DNA of 64,000 bases from NCBI RefSeq assembly GCF_000981585.1, contig NZ_LN831776.1, positions 2,619,001 through 2,683,000 of the forward strand, read 5' to 3'. Origin of the DNA: Paenibacillus riograndensis SBR5 (lineage in GTDB: Bacteria; Bacillota; Bacilli; Paenibacillales; Paenibacillaceae). The position numbers and the translations under genes are program-made. Shown here piece after piece: positions 1 through 8,638 of this stretch; position 1 is the stretch's first letter; each line of letters starts with the position of its first letter. A model generated the notes under the pieces. That model saw only the letters and a program-made list of their open reading frames with translations. It did no database searches and was not told the origin of the DNA.

Positions 1-66
1 CCCGGAAGCAATCTCCGTAATTTCGGCAATCGCCCGTTCCAGCGCCTGAATCTCATCTCCGGGCAT
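1..66 (-). CDS. N-terminal fragment of an unidentified protein
   Basis: An open minus-strand frame begins with ATG at 66 and runs off the left edge of the window after 22 codons. The visible residues (MPGDEIQALERAIAEITEIA and on) form an amphipathic helix, as at the start of many small helical regulators such as MarR proteins, but there is too little to assign a family. The start is supported by a GGAGGGAGAG ribosome site 8 nt upstream. A second ATG at 74 in another frame lacks comparable spacing. The reading frame is fairly likely to be real; the function is unknown. Confidence 0.5.
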   Translation of the reverse strand, partial: MPGDEIQALERAIAEITEIASG

Positions 67-256
67 GAATCCATCTCTCCCTCCAGCTTGGGCTTATGCT
101 GCAACCTATTCTGACAAGGCCGCCAAGGTGCTGCGGCCGCATCCGGAATTGTTCTTCTAATGTATATGGGAGGAGGGAGGGGAGTATGATGGGGGAGTGA
201 GAATGTAAACAGGCAGGCGTAAATCTGATGTTCCAGAAATACGTCTGCCTAAGCGG

Positions 257-441
257 TAACTGTATTTTGTACAATTAAATGGACGGAATATCAGCACAAT
301 CCTAAGATAACTGTACTTCGTACACTTATATTTTGCCCATTTGAGCAAAACAACACAAGTCGCCTTCTATAACTGTACAAAATACAATTAAAGCTAAAAA
401 CAGGCGTTTAGACTGCATTTTAGCTGCACAGAATACAGTTA
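257..441. repeat. Intergenic array A: four 21-bp near-palindromes
   Basis: Four 21-bp units lie at 257-277, 308-328, 370-390 and 421-441. Each follows the pattern TAACTGTA-N5-TACAATTA with one to four changes. The offsets are 51, 62 and 51 bp. The 30-41 bp spacers are not similar to each other, so this is not a simple tandem duplication. The gap 67-535 otherwise holds no convincing gene; short open frames across it are made from the repeats. See array A in the findings. Confidence 0.8.
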
Positions 442-535
442 GCTATCCTGAGGCCTCAGACAGAAGTCTCCAGCGCCAAGAACTAGCGTCCGCTATCTTC
501 ATTGATTTTGCAAACCAGCTATCGTCGTCTCCACC

Positions 536-1549
536 TCAATACACAAACCTTCGCTGCGCCCAGTAGCTGAACAGGAAGATTGAAGCCTCGGTCAGCAGCT
601 TGGCGGCGGCGAGCGGGATGATCAGTTTTTCGTTGTAGAAATAGAGCAGTCCGTAATTGAACAGCAGCACGAGGAGCACCAGCGCAAAGTATTTGGGCAG
701 CGACTGTTGCAGCTTGGACATCTTGCCGCCGGTGAACACGTATCTGCGGTTCATGGAATAGTTGAAGATGGAGCTGCATAATCTTGCGGCGGCAACCGAC
801 AGGAACAGGTTATGGGTGAGACGCTGGAACAGGAACAACAGGGTGAAGTCGAGCAGGGCCGATACCAGCGATGAAGTGCTGAACATTAGAAGCGGCAGAT
901 AGATCCGGAAGGAATCTGCCAGAGGCCGGAAATGAGATGATTGATTATCCTCCAGATAGACGGTATCAATGAACTCTTCGGTAACTGTATAGCCCTCCCG
1001 ATGGGCGGTGAGCAGCATATTCATTTCGTATTCGAAGCGTTCGCCGGGAATTTGGCACAACCAGTCCAGCATCTGGGGGGAGAAGCCCCGCAGACCGGTC
1101 TGGGTATCATAAATTTTGGTGCCTGTAGTCAGGGAAAAGACAACGCGTGTCACAGAGTTGCCGAAGCGGCTGCGGAGGGGGACGGTCCCGCTGAAGCGGC
1201 GGCTGCCCAGGACGATTCCGGGAGTGGTCTGGTTCTGGAGGACCCCGGCAATCCGCTTAATGTCATGGGGCAGATGCTGGCCGTCACTATCCGCACAGAC
1301 CACATAGCCTGGCAGCCCGGCCTCCCGGATATACCGTAACCCTGTTTTGAGGGCGAGCCCTTTTCCGAAATTGACCGGATGGGTCAGAACCGTGCAGCCG
1401 AATGCTGCTGCAATGTTGAAGATTCCCTGGTAAGCCGGGCCGCTGCCGTCATCTACAAGGACAATCGGTCCAAGCTGATAATCGCAGAGCTGTTCAATTA
1501 AATCCAGCAGCCGTTCATCGGGCTCATAAGCCGGGATCAATATAGTCAT
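536..1549 (-). CDS. GT2 glycosyltransferase fused to GtrA-like membrane domain
   Basis: The 337-residue protein has two parts. Residues 1 to about 205 are a family 2 glycosyltransferase of the dolichyl-phosphate mannose synthase type, with the nucleotide-sugar motifs DDG (33-35) and DSDGQH (87-92). Residues from about 215 on form a four-helix GtrA-like domain ending in the typical NYSMNRRYVF segment. Such fusions transfer a sugar to undecaprenyl phosphate and help flip it for modification of wall or surface polymers; the exact sugar cannot be read from sequence. The ATG at 1549 overlaps the stop of the upstream phosphodiester glycosidase gene (ATGA), so the two are translationally coupled and probably act together on an envelope glycan. 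Confidence 0.85.
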   Translation of the reverse strand: MTILIPAYEPDERLLDLIEQLCDYQLGPIVLVDDGSGPAYQGIFNIAAAFGCTVLTHPVNFGKGLALKTGLRYIREAGLPGYVVCADSDGQHLPHDIKRIAGVLQNQTTPGIVLGSRRFSGTVPLRSRFGNSVTRVVFSLTTGTKIYDTQTGLRGFSPQMLDWLCQIPGERFEYEMNMLLTAHREGYTVTEEFIDTVYLEDNQSSHFRPLADSFRIYLPLLMFSTSSLVSALLDFTLLFLFQRLTHNLFLSVAAARLCSSIFNYSMNRRYVFTGGKMSKLQQSLPKYFALVLLVLLFNYGLLYFYNEKLIIPLAAAKLLTEASIFLFSYWAQRRFVY

Positions 1550-2517
1550 GATGTTGCCCCCTCTTTGATATACAGAATGTCGCTGACGCCGCGTTCCTGG
1601 TTCTTGCCCTGCGGATTATTCACGACCCGTCCCATGAAGTACATGGTGGATGAGCCGCCGCCGTCCAGATTGTAGGCCTCGGTGGCTCCGAGATCCGACA
1701 TGACATTTGCCAGCTCGGTCAGGGTCATTCCCCGGCTATACCCTTCACTGCGCCCGTCTACTACGACGAATACATAATGGTTCGGGGCAATCATGCCCAC
1801 CGCAGTCCGGGGATTCGCATTCTGGATGGAGCGGTTGCCGAAATTGGTGTCAATTTTGACATTGCTGAAATCACTGGCGATCTTGCCGTCCTGAATCAGA
1901 ATCGGCCCGAAGGACAGCGTGTTGGCGGCTCCCTGCGCCAGCAGGTCGGACGAAGAAACTTCTTCCTCGCTGTAGGTCTGCATCGTCCCGTCCTTGAACA
2001 GCGCCATCGCATCCCGCACCGGGTCATCCCGGTAGAGGGTGCCATTGCGGATAATCACCCCGTCGTTACGGAAGCCATAGTAATCGCCGTTGATGGCAAA
2101 AATCGCATTGTTGCTGGAGGCTATCTCCGAGGTATCTTCCGTGATATTCGTTCCAAAGCTGTTGTCGGCAAAAGCAGCCCGCAGGCTGCTTGTATCCTTA
2201 AGGACCACGTCTGCGACAAAATACGTGATCTGGTCCGGGCCGGACCCGGTCTGCACCTGATCGATCCGGATCTGGATATCGTCGCTGGAATAATTCCAGT
2301 CGTCGGCTGCGGCATTGACTTCGGCGGCTGTCGCAGCTGCATTTTCTGAACTGCCGGCTGCGGCTGCGTCATCCGCTACGGCGACTTCGACATGCTCAAT
2401 CAGGTAACGGTCTGCGAGACTATATATCACTGTACCGAGACCCAGGAGGACCACGATCATCACGACCAGCAGTTTGCGTTTGAAGCTCCAGGCTTGTCTT
2501 GTCCGCAAGTTTTTCAT
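1546..2517 (-). CDS. Phosphodiester glycosidase (NAGPA domain) membrane protein
   Basis: 323 residues with one N-terminal membrane helix (about 15-36), a low-complexity Ala-rich stretch (about 48-68), and a C-terminal NAGPA-type domain. The hallmark region near the end reads VVDGRSEGYSRG followed by NLDGGGSSTMY. Related proteins hydrolyse sugar phosphodiesters and are often linked to exopolysaccharide or teichoic-acid metabolism. The orientation suggests a membrane-anchored extracellular enzyme. The ribosome site GAGGTGATCC precedes ATG 2517. It is the first gene of a two-gene operon with the downstream GT2-GtrA gene. The family assignment is firm; the substrate is unknown. Confidence 0.82.
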   Translation of the reverse strand: MKNLRTRQAWSFKRKLLVVMIVVLLGLGTVIYSLADRYLIEHVEVAVADDAAAAGSSENAAATAAEVNAAADDWNYSSDDIQIRIDQVQTGSGPDQITYFVADVVLKDTSSLRAAFADNSFGTNITEDTSEIASSNNAIFAINGDYYGFRNDGVIIRNGTLYRDDPVRDAMALFKDGTMQTYSEEEVSSSDLLAQGAANTLSFGPILIQDGKIASDFSNVKIDTNFGNRSIQNANPRTAVGMIAPNHYVFVVVDGRSEGYSRGMTLTELANVMSDLGATEAYNLDGGGSSTMYFMGRVVNNPQGKNQERGVSDILYIKEGATS

Positions 2518-2659
2518 TAGAGGATCACCTCATCAAGTAAGTTGTTAAAATGATCATACCTGGCCTACCTTTAATGAAACTGAAATAGAAATGGACCGGA
2601 TGATTTGGATTGATGGTATACTTTAACCAGCGTATTTTGAATTACAGGGAGGTTCGGAC

Positions 2660-3388
2660 ATGCCACAGCGTGTGTTATTGATAGAGGACGATGAGGCCAT
2701 CAGTGAAATGGTGCGCTCGTATTTGGTAAAAGAGGGATATGAGGTGGAGACGGCATTCGACGGGGATGCGGCGGAAAGGCTTTTTCACCACGGCGGGGCT
2801 TATGATCTGGTTCTGCTGGATCTCATGCTGCCCAAACGGAGCGGCAGCGATGTGCTTCAGACGATTCGCCGGGACAGCCTGGTGCCTGTGCTGATTATGT
2901 CCGCGAAGGACAGTGATGTGGACAAGGCGCTGGGCCTCGGCTTTGGCGCGGATGATTATATTACGAAGCCGTTCTCGATGATCGAGCTGGCCGCGCGGGT
3001 GAAGGCGGCAATCCGCCGGGCCGGGTATGCTGCCGTGGGAAGTTCCGGCCAGGAAGCGGCTCCGGCGCAGGAGAAGGCTAATATTATTTCACTGCGCGGA
3101 CTTACTGTGGATCTCGATAATTTCTCGGTGCTGAAGAACGGCGAGGAGGTCAAGCTGACCGCCAAAGAGTTCCAGATTCTGGGGATGTTTGCAAGCAGTC
3201 CCGGACGGGTGTATACCAAAGCGCAGATTTACAAGAGTGTCTGGGAAGATGATTATTACGGGGATGAGAATGTCATTAACGTACATATGCGCAGATTGCG
3301 TGAAAAAATTGAAGATGACCCGTCGAAGCCGGAGTACATCAAAACATTATGGGGCATTGGCTACAAGCTGGGGGATGTGCTGGAATGA
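2660..3388 (+). CDS. OmpR/PhoB-family response regulator (module 1)
   Basis: 242 residues. The receiver domain has acidic residues D10 and D11, phosphoacceptor D54 (LLDLMLP) and the conserved lysine K103 (ITKPF). A winged-helix DNA-binding domain follows from about residue 145 to the end, ending in IKTLWGIGYKLG. The start ATG has the site AGGGAGG upstream. The gene overlaps the next (kinase) gene by ATGA, the usual arrangement of a cognate pair. Its likely target is the ABC operon that starts at 4463, where a TAAG direct repeat with 11-bp period lies. Regulators in this setting commonly control resistance to peptide antibiotics; that role is inferred from context. Confidence 0.92.
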   Translation: MPQRVLLIEDDEAISEMVRSYLVKEGYEVETAFDGDAAERLFHHGGAYDLVLLDLMLPKRSGSDVLQTIRRDSLVPVLIMSAKDSDVDKALGLGFGADDYITKPFSMIELAARVKAAIRRAGYAAVGSSGQEAAPAQEKANIISLRGLTVDLDNFSVLKNGEEVKLTAKEFQILGMFASSPGRVYTKAQIYKSVWEDDYYGDENVINVHMRRLREKIEDDPSKPEYIKTLWGIGYKLGDVLE

Positions 3389-4320
3389 TTGCTTTTTGGA
3401 GTGTGGCGGTGCTGCTGCTTCTGCTCGTGATCCTATGGCAATACCTGCGTCTGCGGGAGCATTCCCGCCGGCTCGAATATATCCATACCAAGCTTACGGA
3501 CATTATGGACCGGGACTCGCATGAAAGGCTGCTTTTGTTCAACAGTGATCCTCATCTGCAAAAGCTCCTTACCGACCTGAACCGGCTGCTGGACGTCAAC
3601 CACAGGGGGGCAGTAGAGCTTGCCAAGCTGGAAAAGTCCATGCGCAGCATGCTGGCGAACATCTCTCATGATCTGAAAACCCCGCTGACGGTGGTACTTG
3701 GTTATATTGAAACGGTTCTTCAGGATCAGACGATGCCTATGGAAGAGCAGGAGAAGATTCTGCGGATGATTCATGCCAAGGCAGAAGAAGTGATCCGGCT
3801 GATGAACAGTTTTTTTGATCTGGCCAAGCTGGAGAGCGGGGACAAGGATATTCCCCTGTCACGGGTGGAGCTGGGGGAGGTCTGCCGGAGAAACATTCTC
3901 TCCTTCTACGAAATTCTCAATGCCAAGGGCAGTGAAGTGGACATTGAGCTCCCGGATGAGGCGCTGTATATTATGGGCAACGAAGAGGCACTGGACCGGG
4001 TGCTGTCGAATCTGCTCTCCAATGCAATCAAGTACGGGGATGCCGGCGGGGTGCTTGGGCTTAGGCTGTACAGCGACGGAGATCAGGTGTGCATAGAGGT
4101 GTGGGACCGGGGCAAGGGCATCACTGAAGGCGACCAGGACAAGGTTTTCGAGCGGCTCTATACGCTGGAGGATTCCCGCAACCGCGATTACCAGGGGAGC
4201 GGACTGGGGCTGACCATCACCAAACGGCTGACAGAACAGATGAACGGCAGCATTACCTTGCGCAGCAAACCTCATGTCAAAACAGCATTTACGCTTTCTT
4301 TTCGCAGGCAGACTTTCTGA
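3385..4320 (+). CDS. Sensor histidine kinase (module 1)
   Basis: 311 residues, starting at the ATG that overlaps the stop of the response-regulator gene (3385-3388). One membrane helix (about 1-20) is followed by a coiled linker, the H-box ANISHDLKTP with phosphoacceptor H95, and a HATPase_c domain with an N-box (RVLSNLLSNAIKYG) and a G1 box (DRGKGI). There is no extracellular domain, so the kinase may sense through its membrane helix or a partner. The ABC transporter downstream is the obvious partner, as in Bce-type systems where the transporter acts as co-sensor. That link is inferred from gene order. Confidence 0.9.
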   Translation: MIAFWSVAVLLLLLVILWQYLRLREHSRRLEYIHTKLTDIMDRDSHERLLLFNSDPHLQKLLTDLNRLLDVNHRGAVELAKLEKSMRSMLANISHDLKTPLTVVLGYIETVLQDQTMPMEEQEKILRMIHAKAEEVIRLMNSFFDLAKLESGDKDIPLSRVELGEVCRRNILSFYEILNAKGSEVDIELPDEALYIMGNEEALDRVLSNLLSNAIKYGDAGGVLGLRLYSDGDQVCIEVWDRGKGITEGDQDKVFERLYTLEDSRNRDYQGSGLGLTITKRLTEQMNGSITLRSKPHVKTAFTLSFRRQTF

Positions 4321-4364
4321 TGCTCTTATGGGTCCGGCGGCTTCCCGGGGTTTATGTCTGCAGC

Positions 4365-4418
4365 TTAAGAATTTTGTAAGGTTCAGGTAATAAAAAAGAA
4401 AATTCCGCTGTGTACAAT
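4365..4418 (+). promoter_or_regulatory. Response-regulator box and promoter of ABC operon 1
   Basis: TAAG occurs at 4366-4369 and again at 4377-4380, an 11-bp direct repeat typical of OmpR-family dimers. A TACAAT -10 lies at 4413-4418, 33 bp from the end of the repeat to the start of the -10. The -35 position (ATAAAA) is poor, as expected for an activator-dependent promoter. The same layout occurs at 62497-62549. Confidence 0.68.
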
Positions 4419-4462
4419 AAGAACCAGGAAGACAAACGAAGAAGCCAAAGGGGATAACGGGA

Positions 4463-5380
4463 ATGACAACCATATTGCGAACGTGGGATTTAACCAAGGA
4501 GTATCAAGGCAAAGAGGCTGTTAGCGGCGTGAATATGAGCGTCAAGCAAGGCGAAATTTACGGGTTCCTGGGACCGAACGGGGCGGGTAAAACCACTGTA
4601 ATGAAAATGATCACCAATCTGGTGAAGCCGACGGCGGGGAATATCGAATTTTTTGGAGAGAGCATAACAGACCATTCCTATGAAATGCTGAAGCGCATGG
4701 GCTGTATTATTGAATATCCGGTGTTCTATGACAAGCTGACGGCGAGAGAAAATCTCCAGCTGCACGGGGAGTATATGGGGTACTACGATGCAAGGGCCAT
4801 GGAAGAAGCACTGGAGCTGGTCAAGCTGAAGGGTGTGGACAAAAAGCCGGTCAAGCAGTTCTCCCTGGGGATGAAGCAGCGGCTGGGCATTGCCCGGGCG
4901 GTAATGACCAAACCGGAGCTGCTCATCCTGGATGAGCCGATCAACGGACTGGACCCCATGGGCATCAAGGAAATGCGTGAAGTGTTCCGCATGCTGAGCC
5001 GGGAATATGGAATGACGCTGCTGATCTCCAGCCACCTTCTGGGGGAGGTTGAACAGGTTGCCGACACCATCGGCGTGATCCGTGACGGAATTTTACTGGA
5101 GGAAGTGGCGATGGATATGATCCGCAGCCAGAACACGCAATACATCGAACTGATTACCGGAGAGAGCAGCAAAGCGGTGTATGTGCTGGAGCACAAGCTG
5201 GGCCTCACCAACTTCAAGGTGCTGGACCCCCGGACGATCCGCATTTACGATGCCGTGCAGCAGCTTGAACTGAATAAAGCACTGGTAGAAGCGGGCGTGG
5301 AGCTGGAAAGCCTGAGTAAAAAGAATCATTCGCTGGAAGATCATTTTGTGGAACTGATGGGGGGTGAAGGCATTGCTTAA
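4463..5380 (+). CDS. ABC transporter ATP-binding protein, BcrA type (module 1)
   Basis: 305 residues. Walker A is GPNGAGKT (37-44), the signature is SLGMKQR (134-140) and Walker B is LLILDEP (153-159). A C-terminal extension of about 85 residues is of the kind found in bacitracin and lantibiotic immunity ATPases (BcrA/DrrA). The protein would energise the permease encoded next. The site AAAGGGGATAACGG precedes ATG 4463. The 142-bp gap before it holds a TAAG direct repeat, so the ABC pair is probably induced by the adjacent two-component system. The substrate is not known; a role in antimicrobial-peptide resistance is an inference. Confidence 0.9.
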   Translation: MTTILRTWDLTKEYQGKEAVSGVNMSVKQGEIYGFLGPNGAGKTTVMKMITNLVKPTAGNIEFFGESITDHSYEMLKRMGCIIEYPVFYDKLTARENLQLHGEYMGYYDARAMEEALELVKLKGVDKKPVKQFSLGMKQRLGIARAVMTKPELLILDEPINGLDPMGIKEMREVFRMLSREYGMTLLISSHLLGEVEQVADTIGVIRDGILLEEVAMDMIRSQNTQYIELITGESSKAVYVLEHKLGLTNFKVLDPRTIRIYDAVQQLELNKALVEAGVELESLSKKNHSLEDHFVELMGGEGIA

Positions 5381-6071
5381 GCTGATACAACTGGAAATCC
5401 GTAAGAACAAACTAACAGGTATGCTCAAAGGTGTGGCCATTGCCGTGTTAATGATTTTGGGCTTTATGCTGCTGCTTACTTACGTTGACGCTGAGGACGG
5501 CAGCGGCCGCGGGGAATTCAAGACTTATGCAGATATGTTCGAAGGCTTGTATGTTATAGTCAAGGTGACCTTTGTGGTGTTTGCTTCGGTTGTGCTGAGC
5601 AAGCTGGTGATCGACGAGTATAAGAACAATACCATTACATTGCTCTTTATGTACCCGATCTCCCGTAAAAAACTCCTGGGTGCCAAAATTATCATCGTGT
5701 TCCTCTTTACACTGCTCAGCGTTTTTATATCAGATATTCTGATTAGCGCCCTCCTGATTGGAATTAACTCTTTCACTCATGTGATTCCTGAACAGCTGGA
5801 TTGGGCTGGTATTCCTGGAGAGCTGCTCCGGATGGGGATGGATGCGATATTTGCGGCAGGGATTGGACTCATTCCTTTATACATCGGAATGCGTAAAAAA
5901 TCCGTACCCGCTACCATAGTTACTGCGGTGCTGTTTGTCAGCGTGAGTTCCTCCGATTTTGGCGGCTTCCGGATGAGCAATCTGGTAGGGATCTCCATCT
6001 TCCTCAGCCTGGTTGGCGTAGCCATCGCTTATCTGTCGATCCGGAATATCGAACAGAAGGATATTGCCTGA
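5364..6071 (+). CDS. ABC-2 type permease (module 1)
   Basis: 235 residues with about six membrane helices, small and hydrophobic like BcrB or lantibiotic-immunity permeases. It overlaps the ATPase gene by 17 bp when read from GTG 5364; TTG 5373 is an equally plausible start, since the GGGGTGA ahead of it is well spaced. The motif ELLRMGMDAIFAAGIG and the C-terminal repeated helices fit the ABC2_membrane superfamily. Together with the ATPase it would form an exporter or a flippase-like detoxification pump in the membrane. A T-tailed terminator follows at 6146. Confidence 0.83.
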   Translation: MKALLKLIQLEIRKNKLTGMLKGVAIAVLMILGFMLLLTYVDAEDGSGRGEFKTYADMFEGLYVIVKVTFVVFASVVLSKLVIDEYKNNTITLLFMYPISRKKLLGAKIIIVFLFTLLSVFISDILISALLIGINSFTHVIPEQLDWAGIPGELLRMGMDAIFAAGIGLIPLYIGMRKKSVPATIVTAVLFVSVSSSDFGGFRMSNLVGISIFLSLVGVAIAYLSIRNIEQKDIA

Positions 6072-6145
6072 ATGTAATTCGATTCCCCCTGCGGGTGTTT
6101 TCATTTCGAGAGTTCCTCCGTTGCGGTGCAAGGGTTGTTCTGTAC

Positions 6146-6176
6146 GTCCCTGCTCATCCGTGGAGGGACTTTTTTT
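6146..6176 (+). terminator. Rho-independent terminator of ABC operon 1
   Basis: GTCCCT (6146-6151) pairs with AGGGAC (6164-6169) and is followed by seven T. It closes the operon that ends at 6071. Confidence 0.75.
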
Positions 6177-6229
6177 GCTGTAAAACCGCTTGACATCAAT
6201 GTTTTTATGGCGACCAACTGTAGTTTTTT

Positions 6230-6238
6230 TGCTATAAT
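6230..6238 (+). promoter_or_regulatory. Extended -10 promoter of the PAS kinase gene
   Basis: TGCTATAAT (6230-6238) is a perfect extended -10. No good -35 lies 16-18 bp upstream; a TTGACA at 6190 is 37 bp away, too far to pair with it. It would give a leader of about 110 nt before ATG 6353. Confidence 0.5.
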
Positions 6239-6352
6239 AGTGTATTATTCAGCAAATTCCGAGCGGGGTACAGATTGAAATTACATAGACAGTTAGACCG
6301 CAGTTTCTGAATAGATGAGAACACCGGATCGAAGCAGCAGAGGAGGTGGGCT

Positions 6353-8026
6353 ATGCCTATAAAATGGTCTTCCATTCTGGACCGGGTGCTTTCCGGGGAA
6401 GGCGCCTATAAAGCATTATATGATCATCACCCCGACCTGATAATTGTGCTGGACAGGCAGGGGTACTATGTGGAGAGCAACCGTGCTTTTGAAGCGGTTG
6501 CTGGAGCAAAAGCAAAAGCGGAGGCAGAGCTTCATGAGCCATTGTCCTGTTCCCGGCCGCAGCCTCCCGGAGAGGAACATTTTGCCGCAGCGCTTGGAGG
6601 CATTGGCTCCAGGGTGGAGCTGCCGGTGGAAGAGGGCAGCGGAAGCAGCCCGGCGGCCATTACGTATGTGCCAATACAAGCTGAGGAAGGAATCGCAGGC
6701 GTATTTGCTATTATCCATTATGGCCAGAGCTGCGGTCTTCCGCTTGAGGTTGAAAAGTGGCTCGGCAGTCTTATCACCCGGGAGGAGCCTCCCCCGGAAT
6801 GGACAGATGACCGGGCACCGGGACATGAAGAGATGCTTGCTGCAATCGGGGCAGCAGCGGAACAGCAGCAGGCGGAGCTGGTGCCGGGGATGTCTGAAGA
6901 CAAGCATCTCGGCCTGATACTGAACTCTGTTGCGGCGGGGATTTTTGGACTGGATACACAGGGAAGAATATTTTTTATCAATCGTGAAGGGGCAGATATG
7001 CTGGGATATGCTCCCGCTGAACTGATTGGCCGGACTTTTGCCGGGCAGGTTCATCATATCCATGGAGACGGGTCAAGGTACCAGAAGATTGAATCCCCGA
7101 TCGCGCAGACCCTCCAGGACGGCCGTACCCGCAGCAAAGGGGACGAAATCTTCTGGCGGAAAGACGGCACCAGCTTTTTTGTCAGCTGCCGGATTGCCCC
7201 GCTTATGCATAAAGGCATGATATGCGGGGTGGTGGGTTCCTTCAGCGATATTACAAATGAACGGGAGATTCTCCGGGCCAAGGAAACAGCAGAGCAGGCC
7301 GCTCAAGCTAAAGCGGATTTTCTGGCGATGATGAGCCATGAGATCCGCACTCCAATGAACGGAATGATCGGGATGGCCGATCTGCTGCTGGAAACGGAGC
7401 TTGAGGAAGAACAGCGCACCTATGCCGAGATTCTGCGCAGCAGCAGCCACAGCCTGCTCAAAATTCTGAATGACATCCTCGATTTCAGCAAAATGGAAGC
7501 CGGGAAAATGCCGCTGCTGTCGGAGAAATTTGATCTGCGCGAGATGATGGAGAGCGTCATCGATTTATTTACTCCCAAAGCGGAAGAGAAAAAGCTGGCG
7601 CTGCGGTGGTGGGCGGATACCAGTGTGCCGTCCATGGTTACTACCGACCCCAGCCGCTTGCGGCAGATTATTGTCAATCTTGTTGGCAATGCGCTGAAAT
7701 TCACCGAACGGGGCAGCGTTACCCTGTCCGTGAAGAATATTCAGCTCCCGGCTTCGCCGGAGTATCTGCTGGAATTTTCAGTGCGGGATACAGGGGTGGG
7801 CATTGCCGACAGCAAGCTGAATCTGCTGTTCCAATCCTTCTCCCAGCTGCATCCCTTCATCAACCGCAAATACGGCGGCACGGGGCTTGGACTGGCCATT
7901 TGCAAGCAGCTGGTGGAGCTGATGGGCGGAACGATTTTTGTAGAGAGCGAAGAAGGCCGGGGCTCCACCTTCCGCTTCATGCTTCCCTTCATCAAGGAGG
8001 AGATGGAGGCGGATATCACTCCTTAA
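6353..8026 (+). CDS. Soluble PAS-PAS sensor histidine kinase
   Basis: 557 residues without membrane helices. PAS 1 spans about 19-125 and PAS 2 about 183-305, the second ending in the PAC-like [11 protein letters not shown]. HisKA follows with [16 protein letters not shown], phosphoacceptor H329. HATPase_c has [25 protein letters not shown] and [18 protein letters not shown]. The domain pattern matches the kinase half of hybrid kinases, but no receiver domain is attached and no response regulator is adjacent. It probably senses a cytoplasmic or redox signal through the PAS domains; the ligand is unknown. The ribosome site GAGGAGGTG precedes ATG 6353. A terminator at 8141 ends a monocistronic unit. 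Confidence 0.9.
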   Translation: MPIKWSSILDRVLSGEGAYKALYDHHPDLIIVLDRQGYYVESNRAFEAVAGAKAKAEAELHEPLSCSRPQPPGEEHFAAALGGIGSRVELPVEEGSGSSPAAITYVPIQAEEGIAGVFAIIHYGQSCGLPLEVEKWLGSLITREEPPPEWTDDRAPGHEEMLAAIGAAAEQQQAELVPGMSEDKHLGLILNSVAAGIFGLDTQGRIFFINREGADMLGYAPAELIGRTFAGQVHHIHGDGSRYQKIESPIAQTLQDGRTRSKGDEIFWRKDGTSFFVSCRIAPLMHKGMICGVVGSFSDITNEREILRAKETAEQAAQAKADFLAMMSHEIRTPMNGMIGMADLLLETELEEEQRTYAEILRSSSHSLLKILNDILDFSKMEAGKMPLLSEKFDLREMMESVIDLFTPKAEEKKLALRWWADTSVPSMVTTDPSRLRQIIVNLVGNALKFTERGSVTLSVKNIQLPASPEYLLEFSVRDTGVGIADSKLNLLFQSFSQLHPFINRKYGGTGLGLAICKQLVELMGGTIFVESEEGRGSTFRFMLPFIKEEMEADITP

Positions 8027-8140
8027 GGCTGTTCTGGTGTGACCGGGCTGCCGGACAGCCGGAGGCTGGAGGCCTCAGCGGACCTTTCCCGCGGGACCTG
8101 CTGCAGAAAACAGTACATATTCATATTGCCCCATAATCCA

Positions 8141-8179
8141 AAGCAGCAGGCCTCCAGTGACGGAGACCTGCTGCTTTTT
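8141..8179 (+). terminator. Terminator of the PAS kinase gene
   Basis: GCAGCAGG (8143-8150) pairs with CCTGCTGC (8167-8174). An inner CTCC/GGAG pair extends the stem and five T follow. Confidence 0.8.
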
Positions 8180-8248
8180 GTGTGCAGACTTTTTGTGTGC
8201 AGACTTTTTGTGTGGAGACTTTTGTGCGGCAGACTGTTTGTGTGCAGA
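8174..8248. repeat. Minisatellite of five 15-bp units
   Basis: The unit CTTTTTGTGTGCAGA is repeated five times head to tail (8174, 8189, 8204, 8219, 8234). The first two are identical and the last three differ by one to four bases. The run begins on the T-tail of the preceding terminator. It can be read as repeated Leu-Phe-Val-Cys-Arg, but nothing suggests translation. Confidence 0.75.
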
Positions 8249-8280
8249 ATCTCCCACCGTTGGTCAGAGCTCGCAATCGC

Positions 8281-8476
8281 TAAGTGGAAAAAGTAAACTT
8301 AATCCAGCAAAATATGCAGAAAACCGTGAGTTAGGTGGAAAAAGTAAACTTAATTCATTCAGGAATGGAGCATTGGGGCTATAATTGGATATTTGTTAAT
8401 ATGTAAGTGGATACATTCCACCTAAATTCTAAAAAAGAACAAAATAGTGAAAATTAGGTGGAGAAAATCCACTTAG
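8281..8476. repeat. Intergenic array B: four AGTGG-type palindromes
   Basis: Units are centred at 8291, 8342, 8414 and 8465, giving steps of 51, 72 and 51 bp. Each has AAGTGG or AGGTGG at one end and ACTTAA or ACCTAA at the other. The third and fourth are the clearest inverted repeats (AAGTGG...CCACCT and AGGTGG...CCACTT). The same family is found at 25474-25715 and 51748-51930. I see no gene in the rest of the gap, 8477-8638. Confidence 0.78.
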
Positions 8477-8638
8477 CTGCTAGACTAAGGAGATATGCAT
8501 GCCCTATAAAGTAGTCTACCTGTAAGAATGGATGGTGTGCAGAACAGGCATCGTAACTCCTTTTGTTGCTCTAATTGCCGTCCGTACTCTATTACTGGCA
8601 CCACTTGTGGTACGGGTAATCAGGATATGCAGTGACTT

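Noticed and set aside
257..441. CRISPR-like appearance of array A (21-bp repeats, 30-bp spacers)
   Set aside because: The repeats are imperfect, only paired, with a longer 41-bp middle spacer. No leader or cas gene is near, and the same spacing occurs with other repeat families.
6190..6195. TTGACA as -35 of the PAS kinase promoter
   Set aside because: It is 37 bp from the TATAAT, about twice the workable spacing.
8500..8638. Small membrane-like peptide reading after AAGGAG at about 8488
   Set aside because: The frame from ATG 8500 stops after eight codons; the hydrophobic stretch beyond the stop has no start of its own with a ribosome site.
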